A stretch of DNA of 64,000 nucleotides from Andreprevotia chitinilytica DSM 18519 (GCF_000711875.1 NZ_JONM01000002.1:481859-545858); one strand, 5' to 3'. Shown: positions 41,801 through 48,971, numbered from the stretch's first letter. Numbers and translations: made by a program. The notes: generated by a model from the letters alone, not told the origin.

Positions 41801-41982
41801 GTCTGGTGTTCCTGCCGCTCCACCGACAGGCCCATATTGTGCAAAGCCGGCAGCAATGCCGACAGGGCAGGGATGACGGGGCGGCGCTCGATGGCGATGG
41901 CAATGTCGGCATCTTGCTTGCACAAGGACACGGAAAGGGTCGGACGGGAGGACGGACTGGACTTCTGGGCTTCGGATTGCAT
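38884..41982 (-). CDS. NAD-specific glutamate dehydrogenase, short form of the large (GDH-180) family
   Basis: Oxidatively deaminates glutamate to 2-oxoglutarate and ammonia with NAD+. The catalytic region has GGLRWSDRREDYRTEVLGL, the substrate lysine block VPTGAKGGFVCK and NAD-binding GIGDMSGDVFGNGML, all of the large bacterial GDH type. That type is normally about 1600 residues; this one has 1032. It begins in what looks like the last ACT-like segment, so the N-terminal regulatory half is missing. An in-frame TAG at 42025-42027, 14 codons before the ATG, rules out extension. The C-terminal helical domain is present. Its neighbour, the arginine locus, produces glutamate. Confidence 0.88.
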   Translation of the reverse strand: MQSEAQKSSPSSRPTLSVSLCKQDADIAIAIERRPVIPALSALLPALHNMGLSVERQEHQTNSDTGSPRSRLWLDSASSARLAQLGSPAAFADFLGRLFSLEAEDGRLNGLAVIAELNAHEILLVRAYASYLRQAGWHMSLRYMADCLRRQPAAVREWLAYHNARLDPSADRVINAEAIALTQLQRTIAALTDVDAAELLEKLRQLVGATLRSNYFQHHHTDPLPDYLAIKLDAQALEFLPKPRPYREIFVFSERFEGVHLRGGPVSRGGLRWSDRREDYRTEVLGLVKAQLVKNAVIVPTGAKGGFVCKLLPHEAPRERIAQEGVEVYQLFINALLDLTDNYVDGRVQHPANVARHDGDDPYLVVAADKGTASFSDVANAISLERGFWLGDAFASGGSNGYDHKKLGITAKGAWETAKIRFTETGIDWTRDSFTVVGIGDMSGDVFGNGMLLMPRLQLIAAFDHRHIFIDPKPDTARAYAERQRLFALPRSSWDDYDRSLISSGGGIWSRAERSIPLTEEVRAALGINDTQLSPDALIRAILATQVDVIYNGGIGTYFKAAGETHEQVRDRANDRVRLDASEVRGRVVVEGGNLGLTQSARIELAAQGVLVLTDAVDNSAGVDCSDHEVNLKILLQQAGMATGATSDLLARMAPAVEQAVLATNRAQARRLMRHRHVPGLIADPAALLRSLEASAGLDRALEKLPTDAVLATRDAGRLYDPELAVVLAHAKMAIKSAWLAAKPAVMPWHSYFLQRYFPADVRELGIDRHPLAAEIIATRLANELVDRAGIHFAHDVTTRSQASLVQVIDAFAFAYAAQDLDAWLQQHDHLLTTLPRAERHAIDAALEQGLAAAVDALLAVPESCSAASWQALCPALGAMSNVTPTSSALAEQLLAHSRRFATLAAAQPLIAQGHAATRVLVVLRQVSEQTSPGNLAMVLNQAGQPGAAQWALKMMDRINLLLAARVLAQADASDVDATVQQLGWRNALDTLHALCVAASTGGAVQLSGILGAVGRLDDMRHQQELQYYGRA

Positions 41983-42280
41983 GATCTCTGGCCGTTGGTG
42001 AAAGGTGGGGCCATTCTGGTGGGGCTATCCGGGCAATGCTGTCGAAAAGGCGACATTACGCTTGCCAGAAAGCGTCAAACGCGTGCGGGGGCAGCTGGCA
42101 AAACCCTGCTGGCTGTGTTGTGCTCACTTGCCGTACGGCCTTGTACTGTCTGCGTTCGCACGCCTTGCCAGCACCGCTACGCTGGTTTTTTTCAGCCACC
42201 CTGATGGGGAAAATCCTGATAAGGGGTGATCGGCATGCCGATTGGATGCCGCAATGCAGCACGAGATTTGCGCAACTAAT

Positions 42281-42301
42281 TGTCGCTTTGCTGCAAGAAC
42301 C
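42281..42301 (+). promoter_or_regulatory. Candidate ArgR operator half-site before the arginine importer
   Basis: TGTCGC-N8-AA-N5 is matched exactly (TGTCGC 42281-42286, AA 42295-42296). That is the half-site published for the Pseudomonas aeruginosa AraC-type ArgR. Exactly one 21-bp period upstream, AA (42274-42275) is also in register although the TGTCGC part is poor. An ArgR-like protein is encoded at the end of this operon. Confidence 0.55.
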
Positions 42302-42395
42302 GCTTTCCGCCCGTTCCTTAAGATGCCTCCACACCACATCGCGGGCTTTGGCAAAACCGGCGAGCGGATGAAGGCCAAGGAGGACAGCGCGCAAA

Positions 42396-42435
42396 AAACC
42401 GGAATGTACGTTTTGTACATGAGGATTTTGAGCAC
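42396..42435. repeat. Extragenic repeat, ATGTAC/GTACAT type, copy A
   Basis: AAACCGGAATGTAC, 5 nt, GTACATGAGGATTT and GAGCAC form a core with a GTAC-centred palindrome (42404-42409 with 42415-42420). The same core recurs at 59173-59213. Both copies lie just upstream of an ABC-transporter gene. Confidence 0.75.
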
Positions 42436-42514
42436 TGCCCGACGCAGGGATTCTTTCGCGCAGCCCGTTTTGCCCCAGCCGCAACAAGTGGTCCCCAGGT
42501 TCAGGAGATCGTTC

Positions 42515-43300
42515 ATGAAAGCAATCAAGCACATTGCAGTTGCGTTGGCCTTCGCTTCGGCCGCCGCCCTCGCCCAGAGCGCAACCGAATTGCGGATCGG
42601 TGTCGAAGCCGAATACCCGCCATTTGAATCCAAGTCTGCGTCGGGCCAGCTGCAAGGCTTCGACATCGATGTCGGCAACGCCATCTGTAGCAAGATCAAG
42701 GTCAAGTGCGTGTGGGTCGAGAATTCGTTCGATGGCCTGATCCCGGCCCTGAAGGCGCGCAAGTTCGATGCCATCCACTCCGCCATGAACATCACCGAAG
42801 AGCGTGGCCGCACCATCGCCTTCTCCGATCCGATTTATTCCGTGCCGATGCAGCTGGTGGCCCGCAAAGGCAGCCCCATCACCCCGACTGTGGCCGCGCT
42901 GAAGGGCAAGCACGTTGGCGTGCTGCAAGGCTCGACCATGGAAACCTATGCCAAGGCGCGCTGGGCCGGCAGCGGTGTTGATGTTGCCTCCTACGCCGAC
43001 CAAGAACAGGTCTACGCCGATCTGCAAGCCGGCCGCCTCGATGCTTCGCTGCAGGAGTCCCAGCAAGCCATCGCCGGCTTCCTCAGCCGCCCGGCTGGCA
43101 AGGACTTCGGCTTCGCCGGCCCGGCCGTGGAAGACGCCAAGATCATCGGCCCTGGCATCGGTATCGGCCTGCGCAAGAACGATGAAGCGCTGCGCAAGCA
43201 GATCAACCAGGCCATCGCCCAGCTCAAGGCCGATGGCACGCTGGAAGGCATCGCCCGCAAGTACTTCCAGGTGCCGGTGATCAGCAAGACTGCACCGTAA
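42515..43300 (+). CDS. Basic amino acid ABC transporter substrate-binding protein (lysine/arginine/ornithine type)
   Basis: This 261-residue periplasmic protein has a signal peptide (MKAIKHIAVALAFASAAALA, cut near AQS). The family-3 binding fold starts at LRIGVEAEYPPFES, with GFDIDVGNAIC and SAMNITEERGRTIAFSDPIY, like ArgT, HisJ and Pseudomonas AotJ. The ATG at 42515 has AGGAGA upstream; further upstream the frame runs through a repeat element and is not coding. It is the first gene of an operon with two permeases, an ATPase and an ArgR-like regulator, which points to arginine/ornithine. Confidence 0.9.
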   Translation: MKAIKHIAVALAFASAAALAQSATELRIGVEAEYPPFESKSASGQLQGFDIDVGNAICSKIKVKCVWVENSFDGLIPALKARKFDAIHSAMNITEERGRTIAFSDPIYSVPMQLVARKGSPITPTVAALKGKHVGVLQGSTMETYAKARWAGSGVDVASYADQEQVYADLQAGRLDASLQESQQAIAGFLSRPAGKDFGFAGPAVEDAKIIGPGIGIGLRKNDEALRKQINQAIAQLKADGTLEGIARKYFQVPVISKTAP

Positions 43301-43310
43301 CAGCGCTTCA

Positions 43311-43394
43311 TAGGATGGGTTGAGTCGCAGGCGATACCCATCAGCAACATCGAACGGGTGCAGCGATGGGTATCGCTGCGCTCAACCCATCCTA
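43311..43394. repeat. Inverted repeat element (TAGGATGGGTTGAG type)
   Basis: The 14-nt arm TAGGATGGGTTGAG (43311-43324) is perfectly repeated in inverse at 43381-43394. Inside, GCGATACCCATC has an inverted partner, GATGGGTATCGC. The element begins 10 nt after the stop of the binding-protein gene. It could form a long hairpin in mRNA between the binding protein and the permeases. Confidence 0.8.
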
Positions 43395-43465
43395 CGGGTT
43401 GCCTCAATTGATTTTGCGTTCCTGTCTCGCTGCCTCTGTATGCGAAGGCAGTCAGGCGCGTTCAA

Positions 43466-43577
43466 GAGCCGCTAGAAAAACCCAGCGCAGCGATCCTGGC
43501 TAGGCGCTCAGTCGAAGACAGTACGATAAGTACGGCGAGACTGAGCAACAACGCCAGGAGGGTTTTGCTAGTGGCTC
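43466..43577. repeat. 112-bp nested inverted repeat before the permease gene
   Basis: Outer arms (43466-43483 and 43560-43577) match in inverse except for two mismatches. Inside are CCTGGC/GCCAGG and GCTCAGTC (43507-43514) paired with GACTGAGC, centred on GTAC-GATAA-GTAC. It ends 12 nt before the hisQ-like start codon, so it lies in the 5' region of that message. Confidence 0.8.
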
Positions 43578-43589
43578 CAAGGAGTTGTC

Positions 43590-44279
43590 ATGTGGCTTGA
43601 AGGCTATGGCCCCCTCATCCTTGCCGGCACGTGGATGACCATCAAGCTGGCGTTGCTATCGCTGCTGGTCGCGGTCGTGATCGGTTTGCTTGGGGCGCTG
43701 GCAAAACTATCGCCCAACCGGCTGCTGCGTAATGTGGCGACCGGCTACACCACGCTGATCCGCGGCATTCCCGATCTGGTGTTGATGCTGCTGTTGTTCT
43801 ACAGCATCCAGATCTGGCTGAACGAGCTGACCGACTGGCTGGGCTGGGAGCAGATCAGCATTGATCCGTTCTCCACTGGCGTGCTCACACTCGGCTTTAT
43901 CTACGGTGCGTATTTCACCGAGACCTTTCGTGGCGCGTTTCAGTCGGTGCCGTCTGGCCAGCTCGAAGCGGGCTACGCCTACGGCATGACCGGGCCGCAA
44001 GTGTTCCGGCGCATCCTGTTCGGGCAGATGATGCGGTTCGCGCTGCCGGGCATCGGCAATAACTGGCAGGTGCTGGTGAAGGCGACTGCGCTGGTCTCCA
44101 TCATTGGCCTGGCGGACGTGGTGAAGGTCACGCAGGAAGCCGGCAAAGGCACCTACAACATGTTCGGTTTCGTCTTGCTCGCGGCGCTCATCTATCTGGC
44201 GCTGACGACGGTCTCCAACCTCGTGCTGATGTGGCTGGAACGCCGCTACACCGCCGGCGTACGGAGCATGCCGCTATGA
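43590..44279 (+). CDS. Basic amino acid ABC transporter permease (HisQ/AotQ-like)
   Basis: This 229-residue inner-membrane permease of the His/Glu/Gln/Arg type has about five helices. Typical segments are GTWMTIKLALLSL, TLIRGIPDLVLMLLLFY and the ATPase-contacting loop EAGYAYGMTGPQVFRRI. GGAG lies before the ATG. Its stop overlaps the next permease start (ATGA), so the pair is translationally coupled. Confidence 0.92.
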   Translation: MWLEGYGPLILAGTWMTIKLALLSLLVAVVIGLLGALAKLSPNRLLRNVATGYTTLIRGIPDLVLMLLLFYSIQIWLNELTDWLGWEQISIDPFSTGVLTLGFIYGAYFTETFRGAFQSVPSGQLEAGYAYGMTGPQVFRRILFGQMMRFALPGIGNNWQVLVKATALVSIIGLADVVKVTQEAGKGTYNMFGFVLLAALIYLALTTVSNLVLMWLERRYTAGVRSMPL

Positions 44280-44989
44280 TCGACATCCTCAACGAATACT
44301 GGAAAGCCTATCTGTTCTCGGATGGCACGCGCTGGTCCGGGCTGGTGGTCACGCTGTGGCTGCTCGCGATCTCGGTGGCCATCGGCTTCGTGATGGCGAT
44401 CCCGCTGGCAGTGGCGCGGGTGTCGTCCAACAAATGGGTATCCCGCCCGGTCTGGCTGTACACCTACGTGTTTCGCGGCACGCCGCTGTATGTGCAATTG
44501 CTGCTGATCTATACCGGCATCTACAGCCTGAGTTTCGTGCGCTCTACCAGCCTTCTGGACGCGTTTTTCCGCGATGGCATGCACTGCGCCATCCTGGCCT
44601 TCGCACTCAATACCTGTGCTTATACGACCGAAATCTTCGCCGGGGCGATTCGCGCCACAGCACATGGCGAGGTCGAAGCGGCGCGGGCGTACGGCATGAG
44701 CAAGTTCACCCAATTCCGGCGCATCATCCTGCCCTCCGCATTGCGACGCGCTTTGCCGGGCTATAGCAACGAAGTGATCCTGATGTTGCATTGCACCTCG
44801 GTGGCTTTTACCGCCACTGTGCCGGATTTGTTGAAAGTCGCGCGGGACGTGAATTCCGCCACCTACCAATCATTCGAAGCCTTCGGGCTGGCGGCGCTGC
44901 TTTACCTCACCGTGTCGTTCGCGCTGGTGTGGGCGTTTCGCCAGGCGGAACGGAGGTGGCTGGCGTTTCAGCGGCCGTTGGGTAAGTAA
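44276..44989 (+). CDS. Basic amino acid ABC transporter permease (HisM/AotM-like)
   Basis: The 237-residue second permease forms a heterodimer with the preceding one. It has [17 protein letters not shown] and the coupling loop [20 protein letters not shown] typical of HisM. I chose ATG 44276 ([12 protein letters not shown]), which overlaps the upstream stop codon. Confidence 0.92.
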   Translation: MIDILNEYWKAYLFSDGTRWSGLVVTLWLLAISVAIGFVMAIPLAVARVSSNKWVSRPVWLYTYVFRGTPLYVQLLLIYTGIYSLSFVRSTSLLDAFFRDGMHCAILAFALNTCAYTTEIFAGAIRATAHGEVEAARAYGMSKFTQFRRIILPSALRRALPGYSNEVILMLHCTSVAFTATVPDLLKVARDVNSATYQSFEAFGLAALLYLTVSFALVWAFRQAERRWLAFQRPLGK

Positions 44990-44999
44990 GGATTTTTCT

Positions 45000-45183
45000 C
45001 CCCTCTCACACTTGTGGGAGAGGGGTCGGGGGAGAGGGCGCATGCCATGACCTGGGTCCTTCTCACCACCCTCTGCCTAGCCCTCGCTCTCCCGTGCAAG
45101 GCTTTTGCCTTGTTCAGGGACTGTGGGCGAGGGGAGGAAAGACGTTGAACCGGCGCTCTCAAGATCAAAGGCAGGAACAAGCA
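45000..45183. repeat. Purine/pyrimidine-rich inverted repeat region
   Basis: CCCCTCTC (45000-45007) pairs with GAGAGGGG (45018-45025). A second set, CCCTCGC..., pairs with GGGCGAGGGG further on, near 45077-45135. It lies between the permease and ATPase genes of one operon. No gene is visible. Confidence 0.6.
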
Positions 45184-45951
45184 ATGTGTACTTTAAGCAT
45201 TCAGGACATCCACAAGCGTTACGGCAACCACGAAGTGCTCAAGGGCGTCTCGCTCGAAGCCAAGGCGGGCGACGTGATCAGCATCATCGGCTCCAGCGGC
45301 TCGGGCAAAAGCACCTTCCTGCGCTGCATCAATTTTCTGGAGCAACCCAACGCCGGCCAGATCCATATCGATGGTCAGGAAGTGCGCACCATCGCCGACA
45401 AGCAGGGCAGCCTGAAAGTGGCCGATCCGAAGCAGCTTCAGCGCATGCGCACCAAGCTGTCGATGGTGTTCCAGCACTTCAACCTGTGGTCGCACATGAC
45501 GGTGCTGGAAAACATCATCGAAGCGCCGATGCATGTATTGAAAGTGCCGCGTGCCGAGGCAATCGAACGCGCCAAGCATTACCTGGAAAAAGTCGGCCTC
45601 GCGCCGGCAGTGGAAGGCAAATACCCGTCGCATATGTCCGGCGGCCAGCAGCAACGCGTAGCGATTGCCCGGGCGCTGGCGATGCGGCCGGAAGTCTTGC
45701 TGTTCGACGAGCCAACCTCTGCCCTTGATCCGGAGCTGGTTGGCGAAGTGTTGAAGGTGATGCAAAAGCTGGCCGAAGAGGGCCGCACCATGATCGTCGT
45801 CACCCACGAGATGGGCTTTGCCCGTAACGTTTCCAATCAGGTGATGTTCCTGCATCAAGGCCGTACCGAAGAATCCGGCACGCCGGACGAAGTGTTCGGC
45901 AACCCGCGCAGCGAGCGGCTGCGGCAGTTCTTGTCGGGCAATCACAAGTAA
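45184..45951 (+). CDS. Basic amino acid ABC transporter ATP-binding protein (HisP/AotP-like)
   Basis: This 255-residue ATPase has Walker [11 protein letters not shown]-loop [11 protein letters not shown], signature [16 protein letters not shown] and Walker [14 protein letters not shown], with the HEMGFAR switch region. The FNLWSHM(T) Q-loop and the [13 protein letters not shown] insert are typical of HisP and AotP. I chose ATG 45184 ([14 protein letters not shown]) over an upstream in-frame ATG that lies within a repeat. Confidence 0.94.
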   Translation: MCTLSIQDIHKRYGNHEVLKGVSLEAKAGDVISIIGSSGSGKSTFLRCINFLEQPNAGQIHIDGQEVRTIADKQGSLKVADPKQLQRMRTKLSMVFQHFNLWSHMTVLENIIEAPMHVLKVPRAEAIERAKHYLEKVGLAPAVEGKYPSHMSGGQQQRVAIARALAMRPEVLLFDEPTSALDPELVGEVLKVMQKLAEEGRTMIVVTHEMGFARNVSNQVMFLHQGRTEESGTPDEVFGNPRSERLRQFLSGNHK

Positions 45952-45995
45952 GTAGGTGTTTGGTGGAGTCAGCCGTCAAAATCGTTGGGATGACC

Positions 45996-46033
45996 ATCCC
46001 CCCCTTCGCGGAAGGGGGGCTAGGGGGGATTTT
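45996..46033. repeat. CCCCCC-TAG-CCCCCC repeat, unit 1
   Basis: A short C-rich/G-rich hairpin followed by GGGGCTAGGGGGGATTTT. The same unit appears inverted at 46122-46159 and again at 47209-47244. Units 1 and 2 bracket 90 bp before the regulator gene. Confidence 0.75.
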
Positions 46034-46121
46034 GGTGGATGCTCAACTTGCGTGGGAAAGATCCGGTGCTGCCAGACTGATGATTGGTTGGCTTCTGCAT
46101 CCGCAAGCTATTGTTTTACCC

Positions 46122-46159
46122 AAATCCCCCCTAGCCCCCCTTGCGCGAAGGGGGGGATT
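46122..46159. repeat. CCCCCC-TAG-CCCCCC repeat, unit 2 (inverted)
   Basis: AAATCCCCCCTAGCCCCCC followed by a G-rich arm; it is the inverse of unit 1. Together they could form a long stem in the leader of the ArgR-like gene, about 35 nt before its start. Confidence 0.75.
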
Positions 46160-46192
46160 AAAAGTCTCCGCAAGTTCAGTGGGGGCTTCTCG

Positions 46193-47203
46193 ATGACTGG
46201 CGAATCTGCTCCTGTTGCCACCACCACGATCCGCGTGGCCATCGTGCTGCTGCCGCCGTGTTCGCTGGTCGCGCTCAGCGGCATTCTCGATTGCCTGCGG
46301 CAAGCCAACGAGTTCGACGGCCGCTTGTTGTATCAATGGCAAATCCACACGTGGGACGGCACGCCGCTGCGCACCAGCAGTGGTATTGATATCCCGGCCG
46401 ATGCCGCTTTCAGCGACCAGATCAACGCCGATTTGCTGCTGGTGTTGGCGGATGATTACCAACCCTTCACCGGCCACCCACTCTTCATCAGCACGCTCGC
46501 CCGCGCTGCCCGGCGCACGCGTCGGGTCGCCGGGATTCAGCAAGGTGTCTGGTGGCTGGCAGCCAGCGGCTTGCTCGATGGTTACCGCGCCAGCATCAAC
46601 TGGGAATCCTTCGGCCCCTTCGCCGAAAAATTCGAGCGTGTGATCCCGACGCAAAACGTTTTTGAAATCGACCGCGACCGCGTCACCTGCGCCGGTGGCT
46701 TGGCGATGGTCGATCTGATGCTGGCCTTGATCGCGCAAGACCACGGTGCCGAACTGGCCGATCGCGTCGGCGAGTTGCTCATCGCCGGCCCGGCCCGCAC
46801 CTCCACCGACCGGCAACGCATTCCCTACATCACCAGCCACGGCGAGCGTCACCCCAAGCTCAACGATGCGCTGCTGCTGATGGAATCCAATATCGAAGAA
46901 CCGCTGACCACCGACGACATCGCCCGCCTGGTCGGTGTATCGCGTCGCCAGCTGGAACGGCTGTTCCGCCAATATCTCGACGCCATGCCGTCCAAGTACT
47001 ACCTCGGCCTGCGTTTGATGAAGGCCCGCACCCAATTGCAGCGTACTGCCAAATCAGTGCTGCAGATCGGCCTCGCCTGCGGCTTCTCATCGGCGGCGCA
47101 TTTCTCCAACGTCTATCGCGAACGCTTTGGCGTGACGCCGCGTGAAGAGCGGCGCAACTATATGGCGCGGGATGGGCGAGGGGAGGCGGGTGATCCGCAG
47201 TGA
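46193..47203 (+). CDS. GlxA/AraC-family regulator, ArgR-like
   Basis: This 336-residue protein has an N-terminal DJ-1/PfpI-like domain (VAIVLLPPCSLVALSGILDCLRQAN, then GIQQGVWWLAASGLLDGYRA, where the enzymatic Cys is absent). Its C-terminal AraC-type double HTH covers about residues 225-325 (DDIARLVGVSRRQLERLFRQYL, GLACGFSSAAHFSNVYRERFG). Pseudomonas aeruginosa ArgR has this build and also ends the aotJQMOP-argR operon. It probably senses arginine and activates the importer and AST genes on either side. Confidence 0.85.
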   Translation: MTGESAPVATTTIRVAIVLLPPCSLVALSGILDCLRQANEFDGRLLYQWQIHTWDGTPLRTSSGIDIPADAAFSDQINADLLLVLADDYQPFTGHPLFISTLARAARRTRRVAGIQQGVWWLAASGLLDGYRASINWESFGPFAEKFERVIPTQNVFEIDRDRVTCAGGLAMVDLMLALIAQDHGAELADRVGELLIAGPARTSTDRQRIPYITSHGERHPKLNDALLLMESNIEEPLTTDDIARLVGVSRRQLERLFRQYLDAMPSKYYLGLRLMKARTQLQRTAKSVLQIGLACGFSSAAHFSNVYRERFGVTPREERRNYMARDGRGEAGDPQ

Positions 47204-47208
47204 TGTAG

Positions 47209-47244
47209 TTCCCCCCTTCCGCGAAGGGGGGCTAGGGGGGATTT
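47209..47244. repeat. CCCCCC-TAG-CCCCCC repeat, unit 3
   Basis: Same orientation and almost the same sequence as unit 1 (C-rich/G-rich hairpin then GGGGCTAGGGGGGATTT). It lies 5 nt after the regulator stop codon. Confidence 0.75.
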
Positions 47245-47288
47245 CTGCGGCATCTCAAGTTGCCACGACGTCGAAATCCTCTGGCTGA

Positions 47289-47346
47289 GCGAATCAACGA
47301 TTCGCACGCACACAATCCCCTAATGCCTGGACGAATCAAAGATTCG
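47289..47346. repeat. Tandem CGAATC-N3-GATTCG hairpins
   Basis: Two hairpins, GCGAATC-AAC-GATTCGC (47289-47305) and CGAATC-AAA-GATTCG (47332-47346), each followed by GCACG. The second sits inside what looks like another C-rich/G-rich repeat (AATCCCC before, AAGGGGGAGG after), as if inserted there. Confidence 0.6.
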
Positions 47347-47422
47347 CACGGCAAAAAAGGGGGAGGTTAAAAACCAGCGATGCAGCAAGTTTCGTTATCG
47401 GTGGTTGGCTTGCGATAGTCCG

Positions 47423-47443
47423 CGTCGCGAAGACGCAAGAATG
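47423..47443 (+). promoter_or_regulatory. Candidate ArgR half-site before astC
   Basis: CGTCGC-N8-AA differs from TGTCGC-N8-AA at one base only. It is 79 nt before the astC start. No second half-site in register is convincing. Confidence 0.35.
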
Positions 47444-47501
47444 CCCCGGTCAGCGTTTCTAGAATGGCTACAACTCAACGTGTCTCACAGAGGTCTGCCA
47501 G

Positions 47502-48731
47502 ATGAATCCGATTCAAGTCTCGCGTGCAACTTTCGATGAAGTGATGGTGCCGTTGTTCGCGCCGTCGCCGATGATCCCGGCCAAGGCGCTTGGCTCCCAC
47601 ATCTGGGATACCAACGGCAAGCAATACATCGACCTCTCCGGTGGTATCGCCGTGACCGCACTGGGGCATTCCCATCCAGAGTTGCTGAAGGTGTTCCACG
47701 CGCAGGGCGATGCGATCTGGCACGTCAGCAACGGTTTCACCAACGAGCCGGCGTTGCGGCTGGCAACCAAGCTGGTCGATGCCACCTTTGCCGACAAGGT
47801 GTTCTTCGCCAACTCCGGTGCAGAAGCAAATGAAGCCGCGCTCAAGCTGGCGCGCCGCGTGGCGTTTGATCGCGCCGGCAAGGACAAGGACGAAATCATC
47901 TCCTGCCTGCAGTCCTTCCACGGCCGCACGCTGTTTACCGTCAGCGTCGGCGGGCAACCGAAATACGCCGAAGGCTTCGGCCCGCTGCCGGGCGGTATTT
48001 CCCACATTCCGTACAACGATATCGATGCCGCCCGTGCGGCGATTTCCGACCGCACTTGCGCGGTGATCGTCGAGCCGATTCAAGGCGAGGGCGGCGTGAT
48101 TCCGGCGCGTCGCGAATATCTGCAAGTGTTGCGCGAACTGTGCGACCAGCATGGCGCGTTGCTGATTTTTGATGAAGTGCAAACCGGCGTCGGCCGCAGC
48201 GGTTCGCTGTATGCCTATATGGAATACGGCGTGACGCCTGACATCCTCACCACTGCCAAGGCGCTGGGGAATGGTTTCCCGGTGGGGGCGATGCTGACCA
48301 CCGCTGAAATTGCCAAGCATTTCTCGGTCGGTACCCACGGCACCACCTACGGTGGCAATCCGCTGGCTGCGGCGATTGCCGAAAAGGTCATCGATATCGT
48401 CAGCGATCCGGTCGTGCTGGCCGGCGTGCGGCAAAAGCATGATCGCTTCGTGGCGGGCCTGAAACGCATCAACGATAAATACGGCGTGTTCAAGGATATC
48501 CGCGGTGTCGGCCTGCTGTTGGGGGCGGAAGTTTCGGACGCTTTCAAGGGCAAGGCCAAGGAATTCACTACCTTGGGCATCAAGCACGGCGTGCTGACTC
48601 TGATCGCTGGCCCGAGCGTGGTGCGGTTTGCCCCGTCGCTGTTGATTCCGGATGCGGATATCGACGAAGGTTTGGCGCGGTTTGAGAAGGCGGTGGCGGA
48701 GATGGTTGCGACTGTGGCTGCGACTGCCTGA
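47502..48731 (+). CDS. astC: Succinylornithine transaminase (acetylornithine aminotransferase family)
   Basis: This 409-residue class III PLP aminotransferase is the third step of the AST pathway: succinylornithine + 2-oxoglutarate to succinylglutamate semialdehyde + glutamate. It shows [31 protein letters not shown] and the PLP lysine in [15 protein letters not shown]. Enzymes of this family may also act on acetylornithine (ArgD); placement at the head of astA-D-B-E genes supports AstC/AruC. Separated from the following genes by a 240-bp nested repeat. Confidence 0.9.
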   Translation: MNPIQVSRATFDEVMVPLFAPSPMIPAKALGSHIWDTNGKQYIDLSGGIAVTALGHSHPELLKVFHAQGDAIWHVSNGFTNEPALRLATKLVDATFADKVFFANSGAEANEAALKLARRVAFDRAGKDKDEIISCLQSFHGRTLFTVSVGGQPKYAEGFGPLPGGISHIPYNDIDAARAAISDRTCAVIVEPIQGEGGVIPARREYLQVLRELCDQHGALLIFDEVQTGVGRSGSLYAYMEYGVTPDILTTAKALGNGFPVGAMLTTAEIAKHFSVGTHGTTYGGNPLAAAIAEKVIDIVSDPVVLAGVRQKHDRFVAGLKRINDKYGVFKDIRGVGLLLGAEVSDAFKGKAKEFTTLGIKHGVLTLIAGPSVVRFAPSLLIPDADIDEGLARFEKAVAEMVATVAATA

Positions 48732-48746
48732 AGGTGAAAACCCAAG

Positions 48747-48939
48747 TCTTGAACCACAGAGAGCACAGAGAACACAGAGGTTCATAGAGAAAACCAAAAC
48801 CGGTTGAGAGGAAATCTGTAGGAGCGAGCTTGCTCGCGATGGCAATGCATCAATTGAAGATGCAATCGCGAGCAAGCTCGCTCCTACAAAAACAGCGTCT
48901 CTCCCACTTGTCTTGCTCTGTGCTTTCTGTGGTTCAAGA
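48747..48939. repeat. Nested inverted repeat (CACAGAG arms around a TAGGAGCGAGC palindrome)
   Basis: Outer 24-nt arms 48747-48770 and 48916-48939 match in inverse with one mismatch (TCTTGAACCACAGAG...). Inside, 24-nt arms 48817-48840 and 48865-48888 (TGTAGGAGCGAGCTTGCTCG type) are perfect. The inner unit recurs at 57460-57530 and 61590-61657. It lies between astC and the succinyltransferase genes. Confidence 0.85.
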
Positions 48940-48971
48940 TTTTGATTTGCTGTTAACAAGGACCAGACACC

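Larger units (their letters stand above)
41983..42514. other. Intergenic region between NAD-GDH and the arginine importer
   Basis: This 532-bp divergent promoter region holds a perfect ArgR-type half-site at 42281-42296 and a repeat element with core 42396-42435. The frames here on both strands look non-coding. The remaining part, 42030-42250, shows nothing I recognise. Confidence 0.65.
47204..47501. other. Intergenic region before the AST operon
   Basis: These 298 bp contain the third CCCCCC-TAG repeat unit (47209-47244), two copies of a CGAATC-GATTCG hairpin (47289-47305, 47332-47346) and a near match to the ArgR half-site at 47423-47438. The astC promoter must lie in the last 100 bp. Confidence 0.65.

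Noticed and set aside
41323..42204. 293-codon plus-strand frame over the 5' part of NAD-GDH
   Set aside because: Antisense to the conserved GDH sequence, no domain features.
42056..43066. 336-codon minus-strand frame between NAD-GDH and the importer
   Set aside because: It mostly mirrors the binding-protein gene and crosses the repeat element; considered as a possible lost N-terminal half of the short GDH, but it shows no ACT-like sequence.
46000..46160. C-rich/G-rich tracts taken at first for a CRISPR-like or IS terminal repeat pair
   Set aside because: Only single inverted units with no regular spacers, no transposase frame between them and no target duplication visible.
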